Positions 34,025 to 44,237 of a stretch of DNA of 64,000 nucleotides are shown here, piece after piece (the first letter of the stretch is position 1; each line of letters starts with the position of its first letter). This stretch comes from Archangium lipolyticum (GTDB lineage Bacteria; Myxococcota; Myxococcia; Myxococcales; Myxococcaceae): the NCBI RefSeq assembly GCF_024623785.1, contig NZ_JANKBZ010000007.1, positions 186,001 to 250,000 of the forward strand, read 5' to 3'. The translations under genes and the position numbers were made by a program. The notes beneath the pieces were generated by a model, which was not told where the DNA came from, ran no database searches, and was given only the letters and a program-made list of their open reading frames with translations.

Positions 34025-36322
34025 TCAGCGCGTCGCGCAGTAACCAAAGCTGGTGCTGCCACCCGGGCCCAACTGGCCGTTCCAGTCCTGGCCCACGAAG
34101 GTGGTCTGGCCCCCGGAAGGCGTGGCCGTGGCGTTCCACACGTGCGTGAGGTTGCCTCCCACGCTCATCGTGGCCCGCCAGGTGATGGTGTCCGTCCCGG
34201 GGTTGGTCACCTTGACGTTGGTGCAGTAGCCGCTCCCCCAGTCATCCTGCGGGAGCATGGTCACCTTCACGTTGCCGGAGGCCGCCGGGTCGGTCGTGCC
34301 ACCCCCGCCGCCATTGCCCGGCGTGCCGCCGCCACCACCTCCCGGCTTCGTTCCCGGATCTCCCAGTCGCTCGGTGAAGCGCGGCAGCTGCGTCAGCGTC
34401 ACGAGCAGCTCCGGGATGCTCTGCCCGCCCTCGCGGAAGCGCTCGGTGAGCTGACGGGCCACGCAGGACTCGTCATCCCCGGAGGAGCCGTAGGCGAAGC
34501 GCAGCCACTGCATCGAGAAGCAGGACGCGACGTCCGCGCTGGCGCCCAGCTTGCTCTGCAACTCCTCCACGCCGGTGAAGGTGCCGTCGGTGCCGGGCGT
34601 GGGCGCGGACCACACCGCGCCCGTCGCATCCACGGGCTGCCCGTCCGCCTGCGCCGGCCGGTAGCGGCCGACACTGTCGAACTGCTCGAAGCCGAAGCCG
34701 ATGGGGTCCATCAGCTTGTGGCAGGAGGCGCAGGCCGCGTTCGTCGAGTGCTCCTGGAAGCGCTGGCGGTTGGTCGAATCGGGGTCCACCGGGGACAGCT
34801 GCACGTTGAGGCCCGGGGGAGGCGGCGGGAGCGGCTGGCACAGCATGCGCTCGCGCACGAGCTTGCCGCGCAGCACGGGCGAGGACGTCTGCGGCGTGGC
34901 GTGGCTGGCCAGGATGCTGCCATGGGTGAGGATGCCCTTGCGGCCCGTGCCGGACAGGTTCCACATCCGCATGCCGCTGGTGTTGGCCGTCGAGGAGCCC
35001 ACCTGCCCCGCCAGGCCATAGAAGGACACCAGCGCGTCCGTGGCGAACGTGTAGTCGGCGGAGAAGAGCTCGGGGAGCCGGCCGGTGCTGCTGCGCACGA
35101 CATGGTCGAAGAACTCCGTCGTCTCGTTCTTCATCGCCGCGCGGATGTCGGAGGTGAAGCTCTCGAAGGCCACGGCGTCCTTCTGCGCCTGGTCGAGCTT
35201 GCCCAGGTCCAGCCACTGGCTCACGAAGTGGTCGAGCATGGGGCGGCTCCGGGGCGACGCCAGCATGCGGCGCGCCTCGGCGGAGATCTGCTCCGGCGTA
35301 TGCAGGGTCCCGGCGCGCGCCTTGGCGAGCAGCGCCTCATCCGGCATGGAGCCCCAATAAAGGTACGACAGCTCCGAGGCCACCTCGTAGTCCGTCAGCA
35401 CGTACTTCCCGCTGCTGTTGTACTCCCCCAGCTCCGAGCGATAGAGGAAGTTGGGGGACTGGAGCATGGCGGCGATGACGGCCTCGATGCCCTCGGTGTA
35501 GCCGTCCTCCGACGCCACGCTCGTGTAGAGCGACTGGTAGCGGGTGCGCTCCCCGTCCGTCAGCGGGCGGCGGAAGGCGCGCTCGCCGAACTTCTGGATG
35601 AACTGCTGCGCGCACGCCTCTCCCGGCTCGCAGGTGACGTGCTGGGACAGGTTGACCACGGCCGCCTCGGCGGCCTGCTCGGCGGTGCTGAGGAGCTTGT
35701 CGGTCAGCAGGGTGCCCACCGCGCGCGCGTCCGAGTTGTTGTCGAAGCCGTGCACCACCTCCTCCGCCGGCAGGGACTTTCCCCAATCGGAGCTCAGGTA
35801 GAGGAGGTCGCGCAGGGTGTTGTCGTACTCGAAGCGGGTGAGCATGCGCAGCCGGCGCCGGGCGGCGGGGTCCACCTGGCCCGGGGTGCACGCCACCACG
35901 GCGGTGGCCTCGCAGGCCCCGGCGACTCCGTTGATGCGGTCCGCGAAGGCCTGGAGGTCCGTGTAGCGGTTGGTGCCCTGGGCCACGAGCGTGCCGCCGC
36001 CGTGACCCTTCGGGTGGGTGCCCGCGGGCTTCATCACCAGCAGGGGCGCGCCGGCGCTCATGTCGCGCGCGAGCCCCCGCACCGTCATGAAGTTGGCCTC
36101 CACCGCGCCCTCCTCGTTGGGGGGCAGCAGCACCAGGCGCGTCCCGGCCGCCAGGCCGTCGGACTTGTGGCAGGCGATGCACTGCGTGGACAGCACCGGC
36201 TCCCAGAGTTTGGTGCGGAAGAACTCCAGGTCATCGGGGCAGCCGTCCTGCTTGGTGCAGGCGGAGAGGGAAGCGGAGAGAACGAGGGCGCCAAGGGCAG
36301 CGAGGTGCCGAGAGGTGAGCAC
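34025..36322 (-). CDS. DUF1592/DUF1588/DUF1585 lipoprotein with CxxCH sites and C-terminal CBM2-like domain
   Basis: This 765-residue lipoprotein (lipobox SLSAC; GTG start with GGAGGCAGG upstream) opens with a cytochrome-like CIACHKSDG. DUF1587 (LTRFEYDNTLRDLL), DUF1595 (FGERAFRRPLTDGER), DUF1592 (AAMLQSPNFLYRSE), DUF1588 (GILTHGSILASHATPQTSSP and CASCHKLMDPIGFGF) and DUF1585 (CFSMQWLRFAYG) follow. After a Gly-rich linker, the last 85 residues (VTMLPQDDWGSGYCTNVKV, then WNGQLGPGGS) resemble a family 2 carbohydrate-binding module. It pairs with the DUF1552 gene upstream. Such pairs occur in myxobacteria and planctomycetes and are thought to act on extracellular polymers; the chemistry is unknown. 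Confidence 0.85.
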   Translation of the reverse strand: MLTSRHLAALGALVLSASLSACTKQDGCPDDLEFFRTKLWEPVLSTQCIACHKSDGLAAGTRLVLLPPNEEGAVEANFMTVRGLARDMSAGAPLLVMKPAGTHPKGHGGGTLVAQGTNRYTDLQAFADRINGVAGACEATAVVACTPGQVDPAARRRLRMLTRFEYDNTLRDLLYLSSDWGKSLPAEEVVHGFDNNSDARAVGTLLTDKLLSTAEQAAEAAVVNLSQHVTCEPGEACAQQFIQKFGERAFRRPLTDGERTRYQSLYTSVASEDGYTEGIEAVIAAMLQSPNFLYRSELGEYNSSGKYVLTDYEVASELSYLYWGSMPDEALLAKARAGTLHTPEQISAEARRMLASPRSRPMLDHFVSQWLDLGKLDQAQKDAVAFESFTSDIRAAMKNETTEFFDHVVRSSTGRLPELFSADYTFATDALVSFYGLAGQVGSSTANTSGMRMWNLSGTGRKGILTHGSILASHATPQTSSPVLRGKLVRERMLCQPLPPPPPGLNVQLSPVDPDSTNRQRFQEHSTNAACASCHKLMDPIGFGFEQFDSVGRYRPAQADGQPVDATGAVWSAPTPGTDGTFTGVEELQSKLGASADVASCFSMQWLRFAYGSSGDDESCVARQLTERFREGGQSIPELLVTLTQLPRFTERLGDPGTKPGGGGGGTPGNGGGGGTTDPAASGNVKVTMLPQDDWGSGYCTNVKVTNPGTDTITWRATMSVGGNLTHVWNATATPSGGQTTFVGQDWNGQLGPGGSTSFGYCATR

Positions 36323-36369
36323 GGGCCTGCCTCCTAAATCTGAAGGTGGACGGTCAGGTGGGGGCGGGG

Positions 36370-37662
36370 TCAGACGAGCCCGGCGAGCGGGCCGCTGGCC
36401 TTGGTGACATCGCCGAAGGTGTCGATGGTGACGCCCAGGGCATGGCAGACCGAGGTGAGCAGCTTCTGGTGCGGCGCCCCGTTGAAGCGCAGGTAGCGCC
36501 CGAAGCGGAAGTAGCTGTTGGCGCCTCCCGCGATGACGAAGGGCACGGAGCGGCAGGTGTGCAGCCGGCTGTCACCGAGCTCCTTGGCCCAGAGCACCAG
36601 GGTGGAGTCGAGCAGGGTGCCGCCGCCCTCCAGGTCGGGGTAGGACTCGAGGGCGTCGAGCAGATAGGCGAACTGCTCGGCGAACCAGCGCTCGCACTTG
36701 ACGAAGTTCGCCACCCCGGCGGTGTTGGAGTCGTCCTTGTGGGACAGCTCGTGGTGGGCCTCGCCCATCCCCATCCAGTTGAACACCTGGGGGGCGATGG
36801 TGTGGGCCCACTGGATGGAGGCCACGCGCGTCATGCCGCAGGCGAGCGCGCTCACCATCAGGTCCATCTGGGCCTTGCCCACGGCGGGGAAGTTCCCGTT
36901 GGCCATGGCGTCGATGGGCGTCGGAGCGGTGGCGGAGGGGCACCCGGGCAGCGCCGCGGGCTCGGTCAGCCCGCGCTCCGTCTGGCGCAGCGCCTCGAGG
37001 TGCTGATCCAACTTCTGCTTCTCCTGCGCGCCCGCGCGCTGGGCCAGGTCGTTCATCTCGCCGCGTACCAGGTCCAGGATGCTCTTGCGGCGCCGCAGCA
37101 GCTTGTCGGTGGTGGTCGTGTCACCCCCGAGCGCGCCGAAGAGGCGCTGGAAGGCGTTGCGCGGGTTGTCCTCGGGCGAGGCGAAGACGCCGGGGGCCGA
37201 GTACGACATACGCGTCGAACGCGCGGCACCCCAGGCGCTCGTCTGCACGCCGAACTCCAGGGACTGGAAGCGCGAGCCCTGGCCGATCTTGCTCGCGATG
37301 TACTGATCGACGGACAGACCTCCGGAGGCACTGCCCGCCGTGCCTCCGCCGGTGAGCATGTTGGACATGCCCGCCTCGTGGTTGTCCACCTCCACGAAGT
37401 CGATGCCGTCGCAGATGAGCAGCTTGGAGCGGTGGCGCGCGAGCGGCTCCAGGATGCCGCCGGCGGGGAACGCGAACTCCGTCTCCGTTCCGGTGGGGCG
37501 CCAGTGGTTGTGCACCGTCCCATTGGGCGAGAAGAAGACGATGAGCCGTTTGGCCTGCTGGGTCGCGGCCCGGGCCTCTCCGCTGAGCAGTCCCAACAGG
37601 GGGCTCGCCAGCAGCGAGGCTCCCAGGCCGGCGGTGAACTGTCTTCGCCCAATCCGAATCAT
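36370..37662 (-). CDS. DUF1552 family Tat-exported protein
   Basis: This 430-residue protein has a twin-Arg leader (RIGRRQFTAGLGASLLASP). Conserved blocks include LIVFFSPNGTVHNHWRPTG, HRSKLLICDGIDFVEVDNHE, LEFGVQTSAWGAARSTRMSY and TRVASIQWAHTIAPQVFNWM, typical of DUF1552, which resembles sulfatase/DUF1501-like proteins. It lies 47 bp upstream of the DUF1592 gene on the same strand and forms an operon with it. The ATG at 37662 is chosen over upstream codons because GGGAG precedes it and the Tat motif follows at once. Confidence 0.88.
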   Translation of the reverse strand: MIRIGRRQFTAGLGASLLASPLLGLLSGEARAATQQAKRLIVFFSPNGTVHNHWRPTGTETEFAFPAGGILEPLARHRSKLLICDGIDFVEVDNHEAGMSNMLTGGGTAGSASGGLSVDQYIASKIGQGSRFQSLEFGVQTSAWGAARSTRMSYSAPGVFASPEDNPRNAFQRLFGALGGDTTTTDKLLRRRKSILDLVRGEMNDLAQRAGAQEKQKLDQHLEALRQTERGLTEPAALPGCPSATAPTPIDAMANGNFPAVGKAQMDLMVSALACGMTRVASIQWAHTIAPQVFNWMGMGEAHHELSHKDDSNTAGVANFVKCERWFAEQFAYLLDALESYPDLEGGGTLLDSTLVLWAKELGDSRLHTCRSVPFVIAGGANSYFRFGRYLRFNGAPHQKLLTSVCHALGVTIDTFGDVTKASGPLAGLV

Positions 37663-38262
37663 GCGCGTCTGCTCCCGTTGCCGTGGTTTCGACTCGGTGG
37701 CCTGCTCGTGGGCAGGCCCTGGTGGCAATGACTGTCTGTTACTTCAAGGTGAGACCCTGCGTGTAATAGCTCACCGCAGCCTGGATGAGGACTCATGCCA
37801 CCCGGCATCGACCACAACTCAAAACATTTTTTGAGTCACCAGAGGTGGGTGGGAGTGATTCCTTGTCCACCCATACCTACTGTGCAATTCTCAATTATCC
37901 GGATGTCGTCGGAAATGTCGAGGCTTCTTACGAGGGGGACATACGAATTTCACGCGAATGTCTTGCAATATTTGCTGTCCGTGAGCCGATTCGCACGCGG
38001 ATGCGGATTTTCCGTCTGGATTCAAAACGGGGGCCGGTGAGCGCCGTGCTGTGGTGGCGTAATCTTTGAGAGTCTTCAGCGTTTTTGGTCCGCGTGTGCC
38101 GGAGAGTGCGTGCGGGTATGCAGTCCGGCGCCAGCCTCCCTCCTTCCTGGCTGGGAGCCATGCGCGCCACCATTCAGGCGGTCATCGCACATCTGCTCCC
38201 CCTCGCCTTGGCATACGCTGAAGGTGCATGATTGTGTGGAGATCGAACCCGAAGGGGGAGTC
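37663..38262. other. 600-bp AT-richer divergent intergenic region
   Basis: This region separates the DUF1552 operon from the che operon and must hold both promoters. Roughly 37790-38060 is much less GC-rich than its surroundings. A frame open across 37785-38069 could encode 94 residues but lacks a ribosome binding site and has unusual composition, so I leave it out. An exact 20-bp palindrome lies at 37817-37836. No tRNA or other RNA was recognised. Confidence 0.5.
37817..37836. promoter_or_regulatory. Perfect 8-4-8 inverted repeat, candidate operator
   Basis: ACTCAAAACATTTTTTGAGT has eight-base arms around CATT. It sits between divergent operons where both promoters must be, so an operator is more likely than a terminator, although the T-rich right arm could act as a weak terminator for readthrough. 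Confidence 0.4.
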
Positions 38263-38739
38263 ATGCCCAGGCAGGGGTCGCGCTGCTTCCTCGTGGTGAG
38301 GGCGCAGGAGTGGATGTGCGCGCTGCCGCTCGAGGAAGTGGAGGAGACGATGAGGCCGCTGCCGGTCGCCCCGGTGTCGGCCGCGCCCGTCTTCGTGCGT
38401 GGCGTGTGCCTGGTGCGAGGCACCCCGGCGCCCGTGGTGAGCCTGGCGATGCTGTTGGGGGGGCAGGCCGTCCTGTCCGGCTCCGGCCGGCGCTTCGTCT
38501 CGCTGCGCGTGCCCGAGGGGCGCCTGGCGCTTGAGGTGGATGAGGTGCGCGGCCTGCGGTGGGTGGAGGAGGGCCAGTTGGACTCCGTGCCTCCGCTGCT
38601 GCGCGCCACCGCCAGTGGCCACCTGCGGCACCTGGGCTCGTTGGATGGGCGGCTGATGGCCGTGCTCGGCGCGGCCCACCTGCTGCCCGAGGAGATCTGG
38701 GACCGTCTGGAGAGCTCCTCGGGTGAGGGGAGCGCGTGA
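38263..38739 (+). CDS. cheW: CheW-like chemotaxis coupling protein (first)
   Basis: This 158-residue CheW domain reads CFLVVRAQEWMCALPLEEVE at the start, VRGVCLVRGTPAPVVSLAML in the middle and LSGSGRRFVSLRV...LALEVDEVRGL further on. It would link a chemoreceptor to CheA or act with the CheR that follows. The ATG at 38263 has GGGGGAG just upstream. The stop overlaps the next start (GTGA). It is the first gene of a seven-gene chemosensory operon. Confidence 0.85.
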   Translation: MPRQGSRCFLVVRAQEWMCALPLEEVEETMRPLPVAPVSAAPVFVRGVCLVRGTPAPVVSLAMLLGGQAVLSGSGRRFVSLRVPEGRLALEVDEVRGLRWVEEGQLDSVPPLLRATASGHLRHLGSLDGRLMAVLGAAHLLPEEIWDRLESSSGEGSA

Positions 38740-40115
38740 TCGCTCGTTTCGTCGCGCTCGTGCAGCAACGCCTGGGGCTGGTCATCGACAAGGGCCAGTG
38801 GGGTGAGCTGGAGCCGCTGCTCGCGGAGCGTGCCGGCGGTTCCGTGGAGCGCTACCTGGAGCGGCTGGCCTCCTCGTCCGCTCAAGAGGAGTGGAAGGCC
38901 CTCGCCGAGCGGCTCACCGTGGGGGAGACGTACTTCCTGCGCCACCTCACCCAGCTCGAGACGTTGGTGGATGAGGTGCTTCCCTCCTTCCTCCGCCAGT
39001 CCTCCAACATCCGCGTGCTGTGCGCCGGCTGCTCCAGCGGAGAGGAGCCCTACTCCGTGGCCCTCCTGGCCCGTGAGCGCGGGCGGGTGGATGCCTCCCG
39101 GCTGCGCATCCTCGGCATCGACGTCAACCCTCGCGCCATCGCCCAGGCCCGCCGCGCCTGCTACTCCTCCTGGTCCCTGCGCGCCGTGCCCCTCGCCCTG
39201 CGCGAGCAGTGGTTCAAGCGGACCCCCGAGGGGTTCGCCCTCCGGCCCCAGGTGAGGGATCAGGTCATCTTCGAGGAGCGCAACCTGTTGGAGGATGCCC
39301 CCGCCTTCTGGGCCCCGGGCTCCTTCCACGCCATCCTCTGCCGCAACGTCGTCCTCTACTTTCCTCCCGAGGTGACGCGAAGGATCATCGCCCGCATGGC
39401 CCAGGCGCTGGTCCCTGGCGGCTACCTCTTCCTGGGGCCCAGCGAGACGCTGCGGGGCATCTCCGAGGAATTCGAGCTGCTGCGCCGCGGGGACGCCTTC
39501 TACTACCGCCGGCTGCCGGTACCGTTGCCCACCCTGGCCTCCTCGCGGGCGCCGCCCCTGCTTCCGCCGCCCCCCTCCGCCGTGGCCCTCCCGAGGGGCT
39601 CGAGCACTCCTCCTCCGGTGGACGGGTTGGAGGCGGTGCTGCGGCTGCTCGAGGCCGAGCGCTACACCGAGGCCTGGGCGCGGCTGGAGTCGCTCCCCCA
39701 GGAGGAGCAACCCAGGGGCCTGCTGCTGCGGGCGGTGTTGCACCTGCACGCGGGACGCCTGGAGGCGGCCGAGCACCTGGGCCGGCAGCTCACCTCGGCG
39801 AGCGCCACCGAGGCCCCGGCCCAGTACCTGCTGGGGCTGTGCCTGGAGCAGAGCGGGAACGAGGTGGGAGCCCGGTCCCGTTACGCCGCTGCGGTGCGTG
39901 CGGATCCCACCTTCGCCCTGGGGTACCTCCGCGCGGGTACACTGGCGCGCCGGGCCGGTGACCTGGCGGACGCCCGGGTGGGCCTGCGCATGGCCCTCTC
40001 TCTGCTGCCCCAGGAGAAGCCGTTGTATCTGTCACTCTTCGGCGGAGGTTTCGGCCGCCACGGGCTGATGCAGGTGGGCCTGCAAGAGCTCCATGCCTGT
40101 ACGGAGGTTCCATGA
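38736..40115 (+). CDS. cheR: CheR chemoreceptor methyltransferase with C-terminal TPR region
   Basis: This 459-residue protein has an N-terminal helical CheR domain (about 1-75), then the SAM-dependent methyltransferase domain with VLCAGCSSGEEPYSVALL, LRILGIDVNPRAIAQARRA, FHAILCRNVVLYFP and GGYLFLGPSETL. After a Pro-rich linker (about 265-290), about 150 residues form TPR-like helices (LLLRAVLHLHAGRLEAAEHL, AQYLLGLCLEQSGNEVGARS). TPR tails on CheR occur in myxobacterial and other alternative chemosensory systems and probably dock it to partners. It methylates receptor glutamates for adaptation. GTG start overlapping the cheW stop. Confidence 0.92.
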   Translation: MIARFVALVQQRLGLVIDKGQWGELEPLLAERAGGSVERYLERLASSSAQEEWKALAERLTVGETYFLRHLTQLETLVDEVLPSFLRQSSNIRVLCAGCSSGEEPYSVALLARERGRVDASRLRILGIDVNPRAIAQARRACYSSWSLRAVPLALREQWFKRTPEGFALRPQVRDQVIFEERNLLEDAPAFWAPGSFHAILCRNVVLYFPPEVTRRIIARMAQALVPGGYLFLGPSETLRGISEEFELLRRGDAFYYRRLPVPLPTLASSRAPPLLPPPPSAVALPRGSSTPPPVDGLEAVLRLLEAERYTEAWARLESLPQEEQPRGLLLRAVLHLHAGRLEAAEHLGRQLTSASATEAPAQYLLGLCLEQSGNEVGARSRYAAAVRADPTFALGYLRAGTLARRAGDLADARVGLRMALSLLPQEKPLYLSLFGGGFGRHGLMQVGLQELHACTEVP

Positions 40116-40651
40116 GTCTCCCTCGCACCCGCGCGGCCCAGCGGCTGGACGAGCTGCGCGAAAGCTTCGACTCCTCCTTCTCCCGGCCCCCCGCGCCGCG
40201 GCAGGAGCCCGGCGAGGCGTTGCTGCGGCTGCGCGTGGGCGGTGCCCCCCTGGGCGTGCGCCTGGGGCAGCTGTCGGGTCTCCACCTCCTGCCGCGCCTG
40301 GTGCGCCTGCCGGGCAGTCCGGACTCGTTGCTGGGGCTGGTGGGGCTGCGAGGCCAGCTCATCGCCGTGCACGACCTGGCGGCGCAGCTGGGCCTCTCGT
40401 CCGGAGAGCCTCCGCGGTGGTTGCTGCTGGCCGGTGGTACCCGGCGCGTGGGCCTGGCGGCGGCTGGCTTCGAGGGCCAGTTGCGCGCCACCCGTGAGCA
40501 GATGCGTTCTGGCGGGGGCTCCTCCTCCGCCCACCCCTTGCTGAGCACCAGCGTCCTGCTGCCGGACGCCCCGCCGTTGCCGGTGCTCGATGTCGATGCC
40601 CTCGTGAGAAAGCTGCTGGAGGAGGCCTCCGCCCCCCAGCAGGGGAGATGA
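40112..40651 (+). CDS. cheW: CheW-like chemotaxis coupling protein (second)
   Basis: This 179-residue CheW domain has an N-terminal 25-residue extension ([20 protein letters not shown]). The domain reads [40 protein letters not shown] and [20 protein letters not shown]. Two CheW proteins in one operon are frequent in systems with large arrays, or with one CheW dedicated to a CheR or another output. Overlaps cheR by 4 nt and the receptor gene by 4 nt. Confidence 0.85.
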   Translation: MSLPRTRAAQRLDELRESFDSSFSRPPAPRQEPGEALLRLRVGGAPLGVRLGQLSGLHLLPRLVRLPGSPDSLLGLVGLRGQLIAVHDLAAQLGLSSGEPPRWLLLAGGTRRVGLAAAGFEGQLRATREQMRSGGGSSSAHPLLSTSVLLPDAPPLPVLDVDALVRKLLEEASAPQQGR

Positions 40652-42129
40652 TGAAGATGTTCTCGAATCGGACGTTGGGACAGCAGTTCACCGCCGTGGT
40701 CATCGTGGTCTCGGCGTTGATCGTGCTCTTCGTCGTCATGTCCCTGAAGAGCATCCGGGATTTCACGGACGCCGCCACCACCGTGGGGCGCACCCATCAG
40801 GTCATCACCGGGCTCGAGCGGGTCCTCTCCAGCGTCAAGGACGCGGAGACGGGTCATCGCGGCTACGTCCTCACCGGGGATGAGGCCTTCCTCGCGCCCT
40901 ACAACGAGGCGCAGGCCAGCATCGACAAGGAGCTGTCGCTCCTGAGGGAGCTCGTCTCCGGCAACCCCGAGCAGGTCCGGCGCCTGGAAGTGCTGCGGCC
41001 CGCCATCTCCCGGAAGCTCGCCAGTCTGAAGGCCAGCATCGAGCTGCGCCGCACCAAGGGCTTCGATGCGGTCCAGACCAGCACCGGCATGAGCGAGGGC
41101 AGGGAGATGATGGAAGCCATCCGGGGCACGGTGGCCGAGATGCGCCTGTCGGAGGAGAAGCTGCTCCAGGAGGGCGACGCGCAGATGGACGCGGACGCGC
41201 TCTCGTTCATGCGGGTGTTCTTCTGGGGCGGAGTCGTGGCGCTGGTGGTGGTCATCGGGGCCGCCACCCTCGTCGGTATGGGTCTTCAGAAGAAGATCGG
41301 CTCGGCCATCTCGGGGGTGCAGGGCTCCTCGGCCGAGCTCCAGTCGGCGGCCTCGCAGCAGGCCACGGGCGCGCGCGAGCAGGCCTCGGCCACGACGGAG
41401 ATCTCCACCACCGTCAAGGAGCTGCTGTCCACCTCGCGGCAGATCGCCGGCAGCGCGCAGCAGGTGGCCCGCGTGGCGGACGAGACGGCGGGCGCGGCCC
41501 GCACCGGCAACGAGACGGTGCAGCACGCCCAGGAGGCCATCGACACGGTGCGCCGCCAGGTGGACGCCATCGTCAACCACATGCTGGAGCTGGGCAAGCG
41601 CTCGCAGGAGATCGGCGGCATCGTGGACATCATCAACGAGCTGGCCGAGCAGACGAACATCCTGGCCATCAACGCCACCATCGAGAGCGCCGGGGCGGGG
41701 GAGCACGGCAAGCGCTTCGCCGTGGTGGCGGAGGAAATCCGCAAGCTGGCGGACCGCGTGGGCGGCGCCACCAAGGACATCCGCGTCCTCATCGAGGAGA
41801 TCCGCGCCGCCTCCAACACCACCATCATGGCCACCGAGGACGGCTCCAAGGCGGTGCAGAGCAGCGCCAAGCAGTTCAGTGACGTGGCGGGCAGCTTCCG
41901 CCGCATCGCCGAGCTGGTGCGCGCCAACCTGGACGTGGCGCGGGAGATCGAGCTGAGCACCCAGCAGCAGACGACGGCCGTGGAGCAGGTGAACACCGCC
42001 ATCCTCGAGGTGGCGCAGACGGCGCGTCAGGCCGAGTCCAGCTCCGCGCAGACGTTGCAGACGGCCACCCGGCTCATCCAGCTCTCGCAGCAGCTCAACG
42101 CCATCATCGACTCGCGCGCCAACGCATGA
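40648..42129 (+). CDS. Methyl-accepting chemotaxis protein with CHASE3-like sensor
   Basis: This 493-residue receptor has two membrane helices (about 12-32 and 190-210). The periplasmic part between them contains [20 protein letters not shown], the CHASE3 signature. The cytoplasmic coiled coil contains the hyperconserved hairpin tip [20 protein letters not shown] followed by [20 protein letters not shown]. No separate HAMP domain is evident, the coil following the second helix directly. The tip sequence has ESAGAGEHG where Escherichia receptors have EAARAGEQG, matching non-flagellar myxobacterial receptors. The signal is unknown. Confidence 0.92.
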   Translation: MMKMFSNRTLGQQFTAVVIVVSALIVLFVVMSLKSIRDFTDAATTVGRTHQVITGLERVLSSVKDAETGHRGYVLTGDEAFLAPYNEAQASIDKELSLLRELVSGNPEQVRRLEVLRPAISRKLASLKASIELRRTKGFDAVQTSTGMSEGREMMEAIRGTVAEMRLSEEKLLQEGDAQMDADALSFMRVFFWGGVVALVVVIGAATLVGMGLQKKIGSAISGVQGSSAELQSAASQQATGAREQASATTEISTTVKELLSTSRQIAGSAQQVARVADETAGAARTGNETVQHAQEAIDTVRRQVDAIVNHMLELGKRSQEIGGIVDIINELAEQTNILAINATIESAGAGEHGKRFAVVAEEIRKLADRVGGATKDIRVLIEEIRAASNTTIMATEDGSKAVQSSAKQFSDVAGSFRRIAELVRANLDVAREIELSTQQQTTAVEQVNTAILEVAQTARQAESSSAQTLQTATRLIQLSQQLNAIIDSRANA

Positions 42130-44237
42130 GCCTGGACAGCGATCCCTACCATTACTTCCGCATCGAGGCCCGGGAGCTGATCGAACAGCTCACGCAGGGC
42201 CTGCTCTCGCTGGACGATGGCGAGGGCGGTGCGCAGGCCGTGCCGGAGCTCTTCCGCTACGCGCATACCCTGAAGGGAGCGGCGCGGGTGGTGGGGCAGG
42301 TGCGCATGGCGGAGATGGCGCACGCCGTGGAGGACGCGCTGTCGTCCTACCGCGAGGCTGGCCAGTCCCTGCCCGCCGACAGCATCCGCGAGTTCCTGCG
42401 CCTGGTGGGGCAGATGGCGGAGCAGTTGGATGCGCTGGACACCCCGCCGCCGCCGCCCGAGGAGGCCCCGTCCGAGGAGGGCGCTCCGGCGCTGGCGCTC
42501 CCCGAGGCGCCGACGTCCGAGGTGGTGCGCGTGGATCTGGCGCGGCTGGACACGCTGCTGGAGGGCCTGTCCGAGGCGGTGGTGCAGCTCGGAGGCCTGC
42601 GCGGGGCGGTGGAGTCGCTCGGACAGGCGCAATACGGAGCGGGCAGCCTCATCGAGCAGCTCTCCGCGCCCGTGGTCAGCAACGGCTCGCCCGCGGAGCG
42701 CGCCCGGTGGCTGTCGCGCGTGCTGTCCACGGCCGAGGGCCTGCGCTCCGTGCTGGTGAAGGCGGGGCGGCAGCTCGGCGGCGGGCTGGGGCAGGTGGAG
42801 TCGGAGCTGGCGCGCCTGCGGGATGGGGCACACACCCTGCGGCTCGTCCCGGCGCAGACGCTCTTCGGGCCGCTGGAGCTGGCCGCTCGCGACGCGGCCG
42901 CCTCCCTGGGCCGCCAGGTGGAGATGCACGCCGAGGGCGGGGACATCCAGATCGACGGGCACGTGCTGGCGGCGGTGCGCCAGGCCCTGGTGCACGTGGT
43001 GCGCAACGCGGTGGACCACGGGGTGGAGCCTCCCGAGGAGCGGCGGGCGCTGGGCAAGCCCCCCACGGGCCGCTTCTCCTTGAAGGTGCAGCGGCGCGGC
43101 GGACGCGTCCTCTTCCGGTGCGAGGACGATGGGCGCGGCGTGGACCTGGGCCGGGTGCGCCAGGTGGCGGTGCAGCGGGGGCTCGTCTCCGCCTCCGAGG
43201 CGGACGCCCTGGACGAGCAGGGGCTGTTCGGGCTGCTCTTCCAGCCCGGGTTCAGCACGGCCCGCACCATCACCGAGGTGTCCGGCCGGGGCGTGGGGCT
43301 GGACGTGGTGCGGGACATGGTGCTGCGGCTCAAGGGCGAGGTGCACATGACCTCGCGGCCGGGGCTGGGCAGCTGTCTCACGCTGGAGGTCCCCCTCACG
43401 CTGGCCTCGTTGGAGATGCTGGGCGTGGAGGCCGGTGGGCAGCGCCTGCTGGTGCCGTTGGAGGCGCTGAGCGGCGCCATCCACCTGCCCGCCGAGGCCG
43501 TCTCCTGGACGGGGGCGCGCGCCTGCATCTCCCACGAGGGCGAGGCGCTGCCCTTCCTCCCGCTGGTGGACGCGCTGGGCGGCACGAGCAGCGCGCAGCG
43601 GCCACGCACCTGGTCCGTGCTGGTGCTCGACGCGGGCACGGCGGGCCGGGCCGCGGTGGGGGTGGAGAAGCTGCTGGGCATCTCCCGCCGGGTGAGCCGG
43701 CCACTGCCCGCCACCGTGCCCAACCTGCCGCTGGTGGCCGGGGCCAGCTTCGACGAGCAGGGCCTCCCCCTGTTGCTGCTGGACGCGGCTGGCCTGGTGC
43801 GCCGGGTGCAGGCGGGCTCCTCCGGCGGGGTTCCCCAGGTCAAGCCCTCGCGGCGGCACCTCATCCTCGTGGTGGATGACTCCGTCACCACCCGCATGCT
43901 GGAGAAGAGCATCCTCGAGGCCGCGGGCTATCAGGTGGAGCTGGCCGCCTCGGGCGAGGAGGGCTTCGAGAAGGCGCGGCGGGGCGGTCACTCGCTGGCC
44001 ATCGTCGACGTGGAGATGCCGGGGATCAGCGGGCTGGAGCTCACCCGGCGCATCCGCGCCACGCCCTCCCTTCAGGCGCTGCCCGTGCTCATGGTGTCCT
44101 CGCTGGCCACCGACGAGGACAAGCGGCGCGGCCGCGAGGCGGGCGTGTCGGCCTACATCGTCAAGGGCGAGTTCCAGCAGCACGGCTTCCTGGACACGGT
44201 CGCCCGTCTGACGGCCTCCGGGCGGAGGGCAGAATGA
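42126..44237 (+). CDS. cheA: CheA histidine kinase with C-terminal receiver domain
   Basis: This 703-residue hybrid kinase has an Hpt domain with the phospho-accepting His in [14 protein letters not shown] (about residue 46), an acidic/Pro linker, and a dimerisation helix pair. The catalytic domain has [42 protein letters not shown] and [15 protein letters not shown] CheW-like P5 domain follows, then a receiver (about 585-700: [32 protein letters not shown], and YIVKGE with the Lys). No CheY-binding P2 domain is obvious, consistent with phosphotransfer to its own receiver or to the double-receiver protein encoded at the operon end. Confidence 0.92.
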   Translation: MSLDSDPYHYFRIEARELIEQLTQGLLSLDDGEGGAQAVPELFRYAHTLKGAARVVGQVRMAEMAHAVEDALSSYREAGQSLPADSIREFLRLVGQMAEQLDALDTPPPPPEEAPSEEGAPALALPEAPTSEVVRVDLARLDTLLEGLSEAVVQLGGLRGAVESLGQAQYGAGSLIEQLSAPVVSNGSPAERARWLSRVLSTAEGLRSVLVKAGRQLGGGLGQVESELARLRDGAHTLRLVPAQTLFGPLELAARDAAASLGRQVEMHAEGGDIQIDGHVLAAVRQALVHVVRNAVDHGVEPPEERRALGKPPTGRFSLKVQRRGGRVLFRCEDDGRGVDLGRVRQVAVQRGLVSASEADALDEQGLFGLLFQPGFSTARTITEVSGRGVGLDVVRDMVLRLKGEVHMTSRPGLGSCLTLEVPLTLASLEMLGVEAGGQRLLVPLEALSGAIHLPAEAVSWTGARACISHEGEALPFLPLVDALGGTSSAQRPRTWSVLVLDAGTAGRAAVGVEKLLGISRRVSRPLPATVPNLPLVAGASFDEQGLPLLLLDAAGLVRRVQAGSSGGVPQVKPSRRHLILVVDDSVTTRMLEKSILEAAGYQVELAASGEEGFEKARRGGHSLAIVDVEMPGISGLELTRRIRATPSLQALPVLMVSSLATDEDKRRGREAGVSAYIVKGEFQQHGFLDTVARLTASGRRAE

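Noticed and set aside
32963-36337. A 1124-codon open frame antisense to the transglycosylase and DUF1592 genes
   Set aside because: Low-complexity Arg/Gly/His/Ala translation with no domains; it arises because high-GC codon bias removes stops on the opposite strand.
37785-38069. A 94-codon plus-strand frame in the AT-rich region
   Set aside because: No ribosome binding site, odd composition and no family resemblance; noted only as possible foreign remnant.
38210-38240. Possible sigma-54 promoter before the first cheW gene (TTGGCATACGCTGAAGGTGCA)
   Set aside because: The GG-to-GC spacing is wrong for a -24/-12 promoter.
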